Positions 1 through 10,342 are shown, counted from the stretch's first letter. The stretch: DNA of 64,000 bases from Marinomonas sargassi (GCF_025716875.1 NZ_JAOVZB010000004.1:62001-126000); one strand, 5' to 3'. Numbers and translations are program-made. The notes: generated by a model not told the origin, from the letters alone.

Positions 1-69
1 GGCTTTAAGGAAAACACGAGCGGTAGACGTTTTACGACGACCTGTACCGTAGTATTGAGTAGCTGACAT
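1..69 (-). CDS. rpsI: 30S ribosomal protein S9, N-terminal part (runs off the window)
   Basis: Only the first 23 codons are inside the window; the gene continues beyond position 1. The translation begins [14 protein letters not shown] and goes on with the arginine/lysine-rich STARV segment, which is the conserved N-terminus of S9, a small-subunit protein near the ribosomal P site. The ATG is at 69-67. It lies 14 bases after the rplM stop, so the two form the usual rplM-rpsI operon transcribed leftwards. Not detected as a closed reading frame because it is cut by the window edge. Confidence 0.93.
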   Translation of the reverse strand, partial: MSATQYYGTGRRKTSTARVFLKA

Positions 70-83
70 AATGATCTTCCGTA

Positions 84-512
84 TTAAATGTTAAGTTCTT
101 GAGGCTGTTGAGCAGCATGTGGATGCTCAGTACCAGCGTACACTTTCATTTTCTTGTGCATTGCACGGCCCAAAGGACCTTTTGGCAACATACCTTTAAC
201 GGCAAGTTCAAGAACACGCTCTGGAGCATGATCAATCAACTTCTCGAAATTCATAGAACGCAAGCCGCCTGGGTAACCAGTATGGCGGTAGTATTGTTTT
301 GCAGCTGCTTTGTTACCAGTAACATGAACTTTCTCTGCATTAACAACAACGATGTAATCGCCAGTATCAACGTGCGGAGTGTATTCTGCTTTATGCTTAC
401 CACGTAAACGGCGAGCAATTTCTGTAGCCAAGCGGCCTAAAGTTTTGCCTTCAGCATCGACCACGAACCACTCGCGGCGAACTTCAGCAGGTTTAGCTGT
501 AAAAGTTTTCAT
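84..512 (-). CDS. rplM: 50S ribosomal protein L13
   Basis: A 142-residue protein, the usual length of bacterial L13, a 23S rRNA-binding protein needed early in large-subunit assembly. Recognisable L13 segments are the N-terminal MKTFTAKP, the [14 protein letters not shown] stretch near residue 28 and [10 protein letters not shown] near residue 108. I choose ATG at 512 rather than the in-frame TTG at 515, because MKTFTAKP is the conserved start and a GAAAGGG ribosome-binding sequence lies at suitable distance. rpsI follows 14 bases downstream. The roughly 110-base leader carries two hairpins (separate entry), which may serve autoregulation as known for E. coli L13. Confidence 0.98.
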   Translation of the reverse strand: MKTFTAKPAEVRREWFVVDAEGKTLGRLATEIARRLRGKHKAEYTPHVDTGDYIVVVNAEKVHVTGNKAAAKQYYRHTGYPGGLRSMNFEKLIDHAPERVLELAVKGMLPKGPLGRAMHKKMKVYAGTEHPHAAQQPQELNI

Positions 513-531
513 CAAAAAACCCTTTCAATAC

Positions 532-592
532 GCGTGTTCAATGACACGCTATACCTATTATTATTGGTTTATTAAATCAAGATCTAATAAAC
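532..592 (-). promoter_or_regulatory. rplM mRNA leader with two hairpins
   Basis: Two perfect inverted repeats lie in the untranslated leader of rplM. GTTTATTA at 567-574 pairs with TAATAAAC at 585-592, and GCGTGT at 532-537 pairs with ACACGC at 544-549. The second hairpin ends about 8-10 bases upstream of the ribosome-binding sequence. E. coli L13 represses its own mRNA through the leader; that this leader does the same is an inference. Confidence 0.4.
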
Positions 593-620
593 GTACACTT
601 ACCCTAAAAAAGGCGAGCGA

Positions 621-632
621 ATTATATACCAA
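621..632 (-). promoter_or_regulatory. Putative rplM-rpsI promoter (-10 region)
   Basis: On the minus strand the sequence reads TTTGGTATATAATTCG, giving a perfect TATAAT (626-621) or an extended -10 of the form TGGTATATA. A good -35 is not obvious at 17 bases. Transcription would start near 613, giving a leader of about 100 bases before the rplM ATG at 512. It lies just downstream of the zapE stop codon, so rplM is probably transcribed on its own. Confidence 0.4.
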
Positions 633-662
633 AAATTTTCAAGAAGAAAGCCGATCTATCAT

Positions 663-1763
663 TTATGCTCGATGCTCAAGAGACAAGTATTCCTCAGACT
701 GCATTTCCAATAACCGACTGATAGTACGATCATATTCAAACGCTAATCGAGTACCAGTATAAATATCGGGGATAGCTACTTCTGCCGAGATAATAACCTT
801 CACATGGCGATCATAAAATTCATCCACCAAGTTAATGAAACGTCTCGCCAGATCATCTCGTGGAGCATCCATTTGCGGAAGATTAGAGATAATCACGGTA
901 GAGTATAATCGGGCAATTTCAATATAATCGATTTGACTTCTTGGTCCATCACAGAGCGCTTTCATATCAAACCAAGCTAAACCTTCACAACTGCGTATTA
1001 ACTCGATATTGCGCCCTTCAATTTCAACACTACCGCCCTCTTCTATATGAGACGCATCCGAAATTAGACTCATAAAACGTTCATTTAAGGCCTTCTCAGC
1101 ATCATCACCTAAGGGAGTGTAATAGAGCTTGGCTTGTTTTAATGTTCTCAAGCGGTAATCGATACCACCATCGATATTCATCACTTTAGTATGTTTATTG
1201 ACTAGCGCGATAGCGGGTAAGAAGCGTGCTCGCTGTAAGCCGTTTTTATAGAGACCATCAGGTTCAATATTAGAGGTAGCTATTAGGGTTGTACCGTTTT
1301 CAAACAAAACTTCTAACAAGCCAGCTAAGATCATGGCATCTGTTATATCTGTTACAAAAAACTCATCAAAACACAATACTTGAGCCTTAGAAGAAATTTC
1401 TTTCCCCACTATCTCTAGAGGGTTTTTTACGTCATCAAGTTTGCGTAGCTCTTGGTGAACCATCTGCATAAAGCGGTGAAAGTGCAGGCGCATTTTTTTA
1501 TCTGTTGGAAGACAATCAAAAAAGGTATCCATTAAATAGGTCTTACCACGACCAACACCGCCCCAAAAATATAAACCTTGCTCTACGCTTGGTGCCTTTT
1601 TCTTGCGGAATTTGCTAAAAAAGCCAGACGAGTTTGAGCTGTCTTGCCTCGCAACTAAGCGATCGAATAAGTCTTGAAGCGCTTCGACCGCTTCTTCTTG
1701 AGCTGGATCGTAATTAAAGTCTTCTCTAGTCAGGTCTTGTTTATATCTTGTGATGGGAGTCAT
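663..1763 (-). CDS. zapE: Cell division protein ZapE (AFG1-like ATPase)
   Basis: A 366-residue P-loop ATPase of the AFG1/ZapE family. Walker A GGVGRGKT is at about residues 68-75 and Walker B VLCFDEF at about 129-135, with the family-typical FFVTDITDAM following. In E. coli ZapE associates with the division ring and needs ATP hydrolysis for its role in constriction. I start at ATG 1763 (MTPITRYKQDL), which matches the family N-terminus; the frame is open 15 codons further upstream but those residues look unrelated. The order rpsI-rplM-zapE-yhcB-degS is that of the E. coli yhcM locus. Confidence 0.95.
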   Translation of the reverse strand: MTPITRYKQDLTREDFNYDPAQEEAVEALQDLFDRLVARQDSSNSSGFFSKFRKKKAPSVEQGLYFWGGVGRGKTYLMDTFFDCLPTDKKMRLHFHRFMQMVHQELRKLDDVKNPLEIVGKEISSKAQVLCFDEFFVTDITDAMILAGLLEVLFENGTTLIATSNIEPDGLYKNGLQRARFLPAIALVNKHTKVMNIDGGIDYRLRTLKQAKLYYTPLGDDAEKALNERFMSLISDASHIEEGGSVEIEGRNIELIRSCEGLAWFDMKALCDGPRSQIDYIEIARLYSTVIISNLPQMDAPRDDLARRFINLVDEFYDRHVKVIISAEVAIPDIYTGTRLAFEYDRTISRLLEMQSEEYLSLEHRA

Positions 1764-1837
1764 TAGCGCTCTTTTCGTTTGAATCAATGATTTACAGCAT
1801 TCTAACAAATTACACTTTAAACTACACCTATCTAGCT

Positions 1838-1866
1838 GTTATCGTAGGCACGGTTTCGGCTATAAT
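1838..1866 (+). promoter_or_regulatory. Putative yhcB promoter
   Basis: A perfect TATAAT lies at 1861-1866. The -35 is poor: TTATCG at 1839-1844 (16-base spacer) or GTTATC at 1838-1843 (17-base spacer). The start codon at 1893 is 27 bases downstream of the -10 hexamer. The element sits in the divergent gap between zapE and yhcB. Confidence 0.4.
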
Positions 1867-1892
1867 AGTTAAACTGCTTTATGGAGAAAGTC

Positions 1893-2342
1893 ATGAACTT
1901 AGAAGAATTCAACATTATTATTTTTATCACTGGCGTTATCTTTGGTTGTATTGCAACGTCTGCATTTAAGGGCCTTACCAACAAAAATTCAAAGAAAGCG
2001 ACAGATTCAGCATCTGATATCGTTACAATGACATCATTACAACAAGAAATTGATAACAAACAAGCACTAATCGATAACTTCTTTACTGATAGCAACGAGA
2101 AAATCATTGCTCTTGAGAAGCAAATCACCAGTTTAAAAGGCACTCTAACAAGCAATGCAAAAACACTGAACGTTGCCATAGAAGGCTCTTCAAACGAAGC
2201 CCAAGAATCAATTGAAAATACGGCTACAGCAATGCCACCTTTAGACTATGCACCGAAAACAGAAGAAGCCGAAGGCATGCTTAGTGAATCTTTTGGGTTA
2301 GAAAATAAAGACCCAGAGCAAGATATCAAACGCGGTCTTTAA
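1893..2342 (+). CDS. zapG: YhcB/ZapG family (DUF1043) envelope protein
   Basis: A 149-residue protein with one N-terminal membrane segment (about residues 7-25, NIIIFITGVIFGCIATSAF), then a polar coiled-coil-like region (about 45-90) and an acidic tail. The PPLDYAP motif near residues 115-121 resembles the PPRDY motif of YhcB. Known family role: an inner-membrane protein linking cell division, elongation and envelope synthesis. The start is ATG 1893, preceded by GGAG with a 6-base spacer; an in-frame ATG at 1881 lacks such a signal. Its place between zapE and degS matches E. coli yhcM-yhcB-degQ-degS and supports the call despite low sequence conservation. Confidence 0.75.
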   Translation: MNLEEFNIIIFITGVIFGCIATSAFKGLTNKNSKKATDSASDIVTMTSLQQEIDNKQALIDNFFTDSNEKIIALEKQITSLKGTLTSNAKTLNVAIEGSSNEAQESIENTATAMPPLDYAPKTEEAEGMLSESFGLENKDPEQDIKRGL

Positions 2343-2354
2343 AAAGCATTCAAT

Positions 2355-2402
2355 AAAAAAGTCACATCAAGCAGCAACTACTGCTAATGATGTGACTTTT
2401 TT
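2355..2402. terminator. Bidirectional terminator between yhcB and the Nif3-family gene
   Basis: A perfect 15-base inverted repeat: 2355-2369 (AAAAAAGTCACATCA) pairs with 2388-2402, with an 18-base loop. A-runs and T-runs at both ends make it usable on either strand. It lies between the convergent yhcB and the gene ending at 2416. Confidence 0.85.
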
Positions 2403-2415
2403 GTTTAAGCCTACT

Positions 2416-3177
2416 CTAGGCTGGATTATCTATATCAATAAAGGTTGCCTCTAAACCATGATCCTCAGATAAAAACTTCGCTATAGATTGCGCACCAAAA
2501 CGCTCCGTAGCATGATGCCCAGCAGCAATAAAGTGTATCCCCATCTCCCTTGCAATATGAATAGTCTGCTCCGAAACCTCACCAGTAATAAATACATCCG
2601 CTCCCATCGAAGCAGCCTGCTCTATATAGCCTTGGGCACCACCAGTACAAAGGGCTACTCGCTGAATCTTATTGTCATTAACGCATTCAAATAAGACACT
2701 ACGATCCACTACCTTTTCGACAAGCCCTTTAAACTGATCAGCATTCATTGCTTCCTCTAATTCACCCACTAGACCTATCGCCTCTTCTAGAGGAACACCA
2801 GCCTGAAGTCCAACCCTATTAACTAAGCCAATACCATCAGCCAAACCAGCATTATTACCCAATGTAGGGTGGGCATCTAAAGGCAGGTGGTAACCATACA
2901 AGTTAATATCGTTTTTAATAAGTGCTGAAACCCTTTTATACTTCATGCCAGTAATTTGAGGACTCTCCCCTTTCCAAAAATACCCATGATGAACAAAAAT
3001 AGCGTCCGCTTTATATTCAACTGCCTTATCGATCAGCGCTTGACTTGCCGTCACTCCAGTCACCACTCGACAAATTTCTTTTTTCCCTTCCACCTGCAAA
3101 CCATTCGGAGCATAATCTTTGAAGCGATTTGGGCTCAAAGTTTGATTCAGAATCAATTCAAATTCACTACGTAGCAA
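2416..3177 (-). CDS. ybgI: Nif3-like dinuclear metal-centre protein (YbgI family)
   Basis: A 253-residue Nif3/YbgI family protein. The putative metal ligands are visible: His63-His64 (FVHHGYFW), His97 and Asp101 (YHLPLDAHPTLGNN) and His221-Glu225 (GHHATERFGAQ). Family members bind two metal ions and are often annotated as GTP cyclohydrolase I type 2, but the physiological substrate is unsettled. The start is TTG at 3177, supported by AAGGAG with a 5-base spacer; no ATG fits. The start codon lies only 17 bases from the divergent degS start, so promoters must overlap the neighbouring coding regions. Confidence 0.9.
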   Translation of the reverse strand: MLRSEFELILNQTLSPNRFKDYAPNGLQVEGKKEICRVVTGVTASQALIDKAVEYKADAIFVHHGYFWKGESPQITGMKYKRVSALIKNDINLYGYHLPLDAHPTLGNNAGLADGIGLVNRVGLQAGVPLEEAIGLVGELEEAMNADQFKGLVEKVVDRSVLFECVNDNKIQRVALCTGGAQGYIEQAASMGADVFITGEVSEQTIHIAREMGIHFIAAGHHATERFGAQSIAKFLSEDHGLEATFIDIDNPA

Positions 3178-3194
3178 AATAACTCCTTAAACCT

Positions 3195-4244
3195 ATGACA
3201 CATAACAATTACTGGATTCCTATCATTATCTCTATTCTTGCTGGCACTTGTATAGGTTTAGCAACTTTATTGATCCAAGAGAAGCAACATACTGCTGAGT
3301 TCAGCTACTCAACACCAGCAGAAATTGCCACCCCTTCAGTGGTGAATATATACACTCATACAGCAAAACAACCTAACCCACTTCAGAATCAACCTCTCAC
3401 CACTGTCAATTTAGGGTCAGGGGTAATCATGATGAAAAGCGGATTCATTTTAACCAATCATCATGTCATACAGAATGCTAGAAGCATTGTCGTTGCTCTA
3501 AACGACAACAGACGCGTTCAAGCAAGATTAATCGGATCAGACCCTTCAACTGACTTAGCAGTATTAAAAATAGATCTACAAAAGCTGCCAGCTATACAAA
3601 TAGGCAACAGCAAAGATATTGCGATTGGCGACAGAGTACTTGCCATTGGTAACCCATTTGGTATTGGTCAAACAGTGACCGCAGGGATTATTAGCGCTAA
3701 AGGACGAAATAGTATTGGATTAAATACATACGAGAATTTTTTACAGACTGATGCTTCGATTAACCCGGGCAATTCGGGGGGCGCACTAGTTAATCTCAAA
3801 GGCGAAATAATTGGCATTAGCTCTGCTATTTACTCAAGTAGTGGAGGCTCTCAAGGCATTGGTTTTGCAACACCTATTGATGATGCTATACAAGTCATGA
3901 ACGAAATTATTGAGCATGGTGAAGTAATCAGAGGCTACCTAGGTATGGAAGCTCAAAAAATCACTCAACCTTTAGCGGAGAACTTATCTTTAGCCTCTTC
4001 AAAAGGCTTACTAGTCAGTGAGATAGGTAAAGGCAGCCCTGCCGAAAAAGCAGGAATTCAAGTGGGGGATGTCATCTTAAAAATCAACAACGAGTCCAGT
4101 GAAGATCCATTTCAAGTAAAGCACCTTATCGCTTCACTCAAACCAGGCACAAGCATTTCACTACTTGGTATTCGTGGAGCCCAATCTTATAAGATAAACA
4201 TTTTACTTGAAGAGCAGCCAACTATGCAGCGGCTCACTTATTAA
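3195..4244 (+). CDS. degS: DegS-type periplasmic serine protease, membrane anchored
   Basis: A 349-residue HtrA-family protease. There is an N-terminal membrane anchor (about residues 7-27), a trypsin-like domain with catalytic His90 (TNHHV), Asp120 (STDLAVLK) and Ser194 (GNSGGAL), and one C-terminal PDZ domain (about 245-340). A single PDZ plus an uncleaved anchor matches DegS/AlgW rather than DegP/DegQ. Known role: PDZ-sensed misfolded porins trigger cleavage of RseA and release of sigma-E. No DegQ paralogue precedes it, unlike in E. coli. No clear ribosome-binding sequence precedes ATG 3195. Confidence 0.92.
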   Translation: MTHNNYWIPIIISILAGTCIGLATLLIQEKQHTAEFSYSTPAEIATPSVVNIYTHTAKQPNPLQNQPLTTVNLGSGVIMMKSGFILTNHHVIQNARSIVVALNDNRRVQARLIGSDPSTDLAVLKIDLQKLPAIQIGNSKDIAIGDRVLAIGNPFGIGQTVTAGIISAKGRNSIGLNTYENFLQTDASINPGNSGGALVNLKGEIIGISSAIYSSSGGSQGIGFATPIDDAIQVMNEIIEHGEVIRGYLGMEAQKITQPLAENLSLASSKGLLVSEIGKGSPAEKAGIQVGDVILKINNESSEDPFQVKHLIASLKPGTSISLLGIRGAQSYKINILLEEQPTMQRLTY

Positions 4245-4246
4245 CT

Positions 4247-4798
4247 TTATCGGTCAAGCTGTTCCATCTGGGCTTTCAGGCGATCAAGGCTAATTTCGAA
4301 GTTCTTGCCCGCTATATCATTGGCAAAAAAAGCAAGATACGGGCCCAGTAAACCAGCATCAAGTTGACCTTGAATTGCCCAAGTAACAAGTACTTCATCG
4401 CCAACTGAAGATAGAGATATATTATTCGTAACTATATTTACCCCTTCCTTAGGCTGAACATCAAAGCGTATATTAGAGTTAGATAATCCAGTTAAGGTTA
4501 ACTGCCCCTGCGCATCCGACTCATCATAAGAAATTGCAACACTCTGCCCTACAGAAAGCTCCCCCGAAAATACATTAAGGCGACCTTTTTGAATAAACAT
4601 CCATTCAGGTAAGTAGTCGCCGTTAAATATATTTTGAGATACAAGATCTAAAGGGGCATTAACCTTAACACTCCTTTCTATTCTGTAATCACTAGGCAAG
4701 AAAAAGCCCAAGAAAACCAACCCTAAAATAGCAAGCGCTATTATGCGAGTTACTTTTCTTAGCTGATAAAGCGCCGCTGGATGCGAACTTTGAGTCAC
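4247..4798 (-). CDS. Membrane-anchored SRPBCC-fold protein of unknown function
   Basis: A 183-residue protein with a short basic cytoplasmic tail, one membrane segment (about residues 18-35, IIALAILGLVFLGFF) and a C-terminal domain starting DYRIERSVKVNAP. That start resembles the first strand of SRPBCC/polyketide-cyclase-like lipid-binding folds. Function unknown. The start is GTG at 4798, one base after the hisD stop, with GGAAG upstream, so it is the last gene of murA-hisG-hisD. Its stop nearly meets the convergent degS stop (2 bases apart). In Pseudomonas the corresponding slot next to hisD holds hisC. Confidence 0.7.
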   Translation of the reverse strand: MTQSSHPAALYQLRKVTRIIALAILGLVFLGFFLPSDYRIERSVKVNAPLDLVSQNIFNGDYLPEWMFIQKGRLNVFSGELSVGQSVAISYDESDAQGQLTLTGLSNSNIRFDVQPKEGVNIVTNNISLSSVGDEVLVTWAIQGQLDAGLLGPYLAFFANDIAGKNFEISLDRLKAQMEQLDR

Positions 4799-4799
4799 T

Positions 4800-6110
4800 T
4801 TAATCTTCCTTTAGAAGGCGATATTCAGCAGACATAGCATGAGCTTCTAGAGACTCACCACGAGCAAGAGGTGAAGCAATTTTAGCCAAGCTACTAGCCC
4901 CTTCAGGAGAACAGTAAATAATAGAACTGCGTTTCTGAAAGTCATAAACACCTAAAGGAGAGGAGAACCTTGCCGTTCCAGATGTTGGTAAAACGTGGTT
5001 TGGACCAGCACAATAATCACCTAGCGCCTCAGGGGTGTGTCGACCCATGAAAATAGCGCCTGCATGGCGAATTTTTTCTGCCCATTTTTCCGGTTCATCC
5101 ATAGATAACTCAAGGTGTTCTGCCGCCACTATATTGGCGATATCCATTGCTTCATCCATGTCTTTAACATGCACAAAAGCGCCACGCTCTTCCAACGACA
5201 CCTTGATGATATCTTTACGGCTTTGCGTTTCAACAAGACGCTCCATAGACGCTTTAACTTCTTTGATAAAAGCTGCATCTGGCGAGATCAAAATAGACTG
5301 TGCATCTTCATCGTGCTCAGCTTGAGAAAACAGGTCCATGGCAATCCAATCAGGATTTGTTTTACCATCACAAACCACAAGAATTTCTGATGGGCCTGCA
5401 ATCATATCTATACCAACAACCCCGAAAACCATCTTTTTGGCCGTCGCCACATAGATATTTCCCGGGCCAACGATCTTATCCACTTTCGGAATCGTTTCCG
5501 TTCCATAAGCCAAGGCAGCAACCGCTTGAGCACCACCGATTGTAAAGACACGATCAACTCCCGCAATATAAGCTGCAGCCAGAACGATATCATTCACAAA
5601 GCCGTCAGGGGTTGGTACAACCATGACGATATCTTCAACACCTGCAACTTTCGCAGGCATTACATTCATTAGAACTGAAGATGGGTAAGCGGCCTTTCCA
5701 CCAGGAACATATACACCAACTCGATCTAAGGGCGTCACTTTTTGACCAAGTACCGTGCCATCTTCTTCTTGATATTGCCAAGAAGGCTGTTTTTGCCTTT
5801 CATGGTAATCAAACACTCGTTTGGCTGCCGCCTCTAAACTGGCAACTAATTCAGGGCTCACTCTCTCTTTTGCCTTAGCAAGCTCATCTCGAGAGATTAC
5901 CAATTCTGTAGCAGCAGAAACCTGACGACGGTCAAAGCGATTGGTGTAATCAATAACAGCTTCGTCACCTTTTACACGAACCTGCTCAACAATTTCTGTA
6001 ACGGCTTTTTGAACAGCATCATCCGACACTGAGTCCCAAGCAAGAAGCCCTTCTAACTCTGAACGAAAATCTGCTGATTCTGATGAGAGTTCTCGAATAT
6101 TAAGGTTCAA
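4800..6110 (-). CDS. hisD: Histidinol dehydrogenase
   Basis: A 436-residue enzyme, normal length. It carries out the last two steps of histidine synthesis, oxidising L-histidinol to histidine with two NAD+. Zinc and substrate ligands are visible: Gln263/His266 in [11 protein letters not shown] and Glu331-His332 in AAEHLELS, plus the conserved [12 protein letters not shown] segment near residue 367. The start is TTG at 6110, directly after the hisG stop; GAGG inside the hisG end serves as ribosome-binding sequence. No in-frame ATG is available near it. It is in one operon with murA and hisG. Confidence 0.97.
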   Translation of the reverse strand: MNLNIRELSSESADFRSELEGLLAWDSVSDDAVQKAVTEIVEQVRVKGDEAVIDYTNRFDRRQVSAATELVISRDELAKAKERVSPELVASLEAAAKRVFDYHERQKQPSWQYQEEDGTVLGQKVTPLDRVGVYVPGGKAAYPSSVLMNVMPAKVAGVEDIVMVVPTPDGFVNDIVLAAAYIAGVDRVFTIGGAQAVAALAYGTETIPKVDKIVGPGNIYVATAKKMVFGVVGIDMIAGPSEILVVCDGKTNPDWIAMDLFSQAEHDEDAQSILISPDAAFIKEVKASMERLVETQSRKDIIKVSLEERGAFVHVKDMDEAMDIANIVAAEHLELSMDEPEKWAEKIRHAGAIFMGRHTPEALGDYCAGPNHVLPTSGTARFSSPLGVYDFQKRSSIIYCSPEGASSLAKIASPLARGESLEAHAMSAEYRLLKED

Positions 6111-8020
<1,910 letters not shown>

Positions 8021-8042
8021 TTATTCTCTTAAGTTCGCGTCT

Positions 8043-8279
8043 TTATAGCGCTTTATATTGTTCAGGAGTGTAGGTTTTCATAGTAATTGCATGGATAGCA
8101 CCACTAGCAATTGCCTCTTGAAGATGCGAATAAACAAGTTGCTGTCTTTTGACTGTATTCAAACCATCAAATGCACTTGATACGACGGTGATTTGAAAAT
8201 TACACCCTTCACCATCAGCCAATACTTCACAGTCTGGAAGAGAAGATTCTAAAAGTGTTTTAACTTCGCTTGAGTTCAC
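8043..8279 (-). CDS. ibaG: BolA-family protein IbaG
   Basis: A 78-residue BolA-like protein, family length about 80. Conserved features are FDGLNTVKRQQLVY near the middle and the C-terminal HAITMKTYTPEQY. BolA proteins partner monothiol glutaredoxins in Fe-S handling; IbaG is linked to acid stress and envelope homeostasis. I prefer GTG at 8279, which has GGAG with a 5-base spacer. An in-frame ATG at 8294 would add five residues but lacks a ribosome-binding sequence. It sits just upstream of murA, as is common. Confidence 0.88.
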   Translation of the reverse strand: MNSSEVKTLLESSLPDCEVLADGEGCNFQITVVSSAFDGLNTVKRQQLVYSHLQEAIASGAIHAITMKTYTPEQYKAL

Positions 8280-8420
8280 AGCTACTCCAATCATACATTG
8301 TATTAAATTCTGCCTATTCTACCTTAGTAACGCCAACTACTTAACACCTCTACCCCTAACTGTTTAAGAAAAAGCAAATCTTTTCACCTTTAAAAGCGGA
8401 TGGCACCCACTCAGAAACAA

Positions 8421-8455
8421 AAAAGCCGAGCTCTATGAAATAGAACTCGGCTTTT
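8421..8455 (-). terminator. Terminator after mlaC
   Basis: A 15-base stem: 8421-8435 with 8441-8455, one C/A mismatch on the plus strand that becomes G-U on the minus-strand RNA, 5-base loop. A U-rich tract follows in minus orientation. It lies 19 bases past the mlaC stop and ends the mlaFEDC unit, separating it from ibaG-murA. There is no space for mlaB. Confidence 0.85.
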
Positions 8456-8473
8456 AGGATAAGAACAAAAAGA

Positions 8474-9088
8474 CTAACTAGGCTTTTTAGCTAAGGATTG
8501 CTGCCAAGCGCTAATAGCATCATCTATATTATTCTTGTTTTGGCTCATCATAACGCCAAATTGCTTACGGAACGTCAAACCAAAATTAATATTATTGATA
8601 ACAACATTACTTAATTGCCAAATCTGATTTTTTGATTTTACCATAAGAAATGAGATATCTAACTTGCCACCTTGATCCAACTCAAAAGTAACATCTACCT
8701 TAACTTCTCTCGAGTTTTTTTGAGCCCCAAGAGGAAGGACGTTGATTTTATTAGGGTCTAAATCAAGCAATGCATTCCCATAAGTTTTAAGGAGAGTATC
8801 TTTTGTTACCGTAGAAAAGCGAGTACGCTGCTCGGCATTCGCTCGACGGTAATACTTGCCCATAATTTTTTTCGCAAAAACATCAAAATCAATAACCTGA
8901 CTAAAAACGCCATCCACTCGAGATTCAAGTAAAACTGGATCATTTGCTAAAATATCTTTATCTGCAACGATGTCTGTACGAAAAGCATCAACAAGATTTA
9001 TTACTGCCTGCCTAGCACTTTCGTCAGCAAACAATGAGCCACTCCAGATAAGGCTAAATAACAAAGCAACTTTTAAGCAAAATTTCAT
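8474..9088 (-). CDS. mlaC: Periplasmic phospholipid-binding protein MlaC
   Basis: A 204-residue Tgt2/MlaC family protein with a signal peptide (about residues 1-21, cleaved after SLFA). MlaC shuttles phospholipids across the periplasm between MlaA at the outer membrane and MlaD at the inner membrane. Family segments include FDVFAKKIMGKYYR near residue 60 and the C-terminal WQLSNVVINNINFGLTFRKQF. ATG 9088 is chosen over GTG 9094 because AGAGGA is at a better distance. The GTG overlaps the mlaD stop. Confidence 0.93.
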   Translation of the reverse strand: MKFCLKVALLFSLIWSGSLFADESARQAVINLVDAFRTDIVADKDILANDPVLLESRVDGVFSQVIDFDVFAKKIMGKYYRRANAEQRTRFSTVTKDTLLKTYGNALLDLDPNKINVLPLGAQKNSREVKVDVTFELDQGGKLDISFLMVKSKNQIWQLSNVVINNINFGLTFRKQFGVMMSQNKNNIDDAISAWQQSLAKKPS

Positions 9089-9093
9089 TATCA

Positions 9094-9558
9094 CTATTCC
9101 TCTGAATCGTCTGAATTAAATAAGAACTGGCTAATTAGAGTTTCTAAAACAAGTGCTGATTGGGTATCAAAAATTTCGCTCTCATTTACCAACACTTCAT
9201 CCTCTGCCCCGATGGTAATTCCTAAATACTTCTCACCTAGCAAGCCACTCGTTAAGATCGCAATAGAACTATCAACAGGAATATTATTTACATCCGCATC
9301 AATATTCATGGTTACCAAGCCCATGTAGAGCTCTTTATCTAAAGAGATAGACTCAACACTACCAACTGCCACACCCGCAATAGTTACTTTCGCTCGCGCT
9401 GATAAACCTGCGATATCATCAAACCTTGCAACCACTTGATAAGAGTCTTTTTTTCCTGAGAAAGCTAAGCCACTCACTTGAACCGCTAAGTAAGTAAAAC
9501 CCAACACGGCCAAAACAATAAAACCACCAACAAACAATTCCGTACGCTTACTTCTCAT
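9094..9558 (-). CDS. mlaD: MCE-domain lipid transport protein MlaD
   Basis: A 154-residue single-pass inner-membrane protein: membrane segment at about residues 9-27, then one MCE domain (about 39-115) with the family VTIAGVAVGSVESISL and LLGEKYLGITIG segments. MlaD forms the hexameric ring on the MlaFE transporter and hands lipids to MlaC. ATG 9558 gives MRSKRTELFVG, matching the family start, and follows the mlaE stop by one base. Confidence 0.95.
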   Translation of the reverse strand: MRSKRTELFVGGFIVLAVLGFTYLAVQVSGLAFSGKKDSYQVVARFDDIAGLSARAKVTIAGVAVGSVESISLDKELYMGLVTMNIDADVNNIPVDSSIAILTSGLLGEKYLGITIGAEDEVLVNESEIFDTQSALVLETLISQFLFNSDDSEE

Positions 9559-9559
9559 A

Positions 9560-10342
9560 TTAAAAATCCCCAAACATGGCAGCGGTTAAAATAAAATCTA
9601 ACGCTAAAATTGACAACGAGCCCACAACAACAGTACGTGTTGTTGCCTTACCTATCCCTTCTGCTGTTGGCACACACTCATAGCCCTGATAGACAGCAAT
9701 CCAAGTAACCGCTATTGAGAAACACAGGGCTTTTATGAAGCCATTAACAATATCAGTGTCGAAGTAAACAGATTGCTGCATCAAAGACCAAAATGCACCT
9801 TCATGAACCCCTAACCAACCAACAGACACAACCAGACCACCAAGAATACCCGTTGCAGCAAATATAACACTCAACAAAGGCAAACAGATGACGCCAGCAA
9901 TGAAGCGCGGCGCAATGACTCTCCGTAATGGGTCGACCCCCATCATTTCAAAGCTGGATAGCTGCTCAGTCGCTTTCATCAACCCTATTTCAGCTGTTAA
10001 AGAAGAGCCCGCTCGACCGGCAAAAAGCAAAGCGGTGACAACAGGCGCCAACTCCCTTAGCAAAGACAAGGCAAGCAATTGCCCGACAGCGTCTTCAGAG
10101 CCAAATTTAACTAGAATACTGTACCCCTGCAGAGCCATTACCATACCAATAAAGGTGCCGGAAACCACTACAATAACAAGGGACAATACACCAACGGAAT
10201 AAAGCTGATTAATCAGTAAAGAGAACGCTTCCTTATAACGAACAGGCAATCTAAAGAGGCTCTGGACAATAAAAATTCCCGCTCGGCCAACCGCCTCTAA
10301 CCAATCATAAAACCATGCCCCTATCGAGCCGAGTGCTTTCAT
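9560..10342 (-). CDS. mlaE: ABC transporter permease MlaE
   Basis: A 260-residue permease of the MlaE/YrbE family with five or so membrane segments. Signature stretches are SGTFIGMVMALQGY (near residue 61), RELAPVVTALLFAGRAGSSLTAE (near 95, quoted in parts) and the cytoplasmic VDPLRRVIAPRFIAG. It forms the transmembrane core of the Mla phospholipid transporter with MlaF, MlaD and normally MlaB. Its ATG overlaps the mlaF stop (ATGA). Confidence 0.96.
   Translation of the reverse strand: MKALGSIGAWFYDWLEAVGRAGIFIVQSLFRLPVRYKEAFSLLINQLYSVGVLSLVIVVVSGTFIGMVMALQGYSILVKFGSEDAVGQLLALSLLRELAPVVTALLFAGRAGSSLTAEIGLMKATEQLSSFEMMGVDPLRRVIAPRFIAGVICLPLLSVIFAATGILGGLVVSVGWLGVHEGAFWSLMQQSVYFDTDIVNGFIKALCFSIAVTWIAVYQGYECVPTAEGIGKATTRTVVVGSLSILALDFILTAAMFGDF

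Noticed and set aside
379..762. 127-codon plus-strand frame across the zapE-rplM gap
   Set aside because: It overlaps two well-supported minus-strand genes and the rplM leader; composition is unlike a protein.
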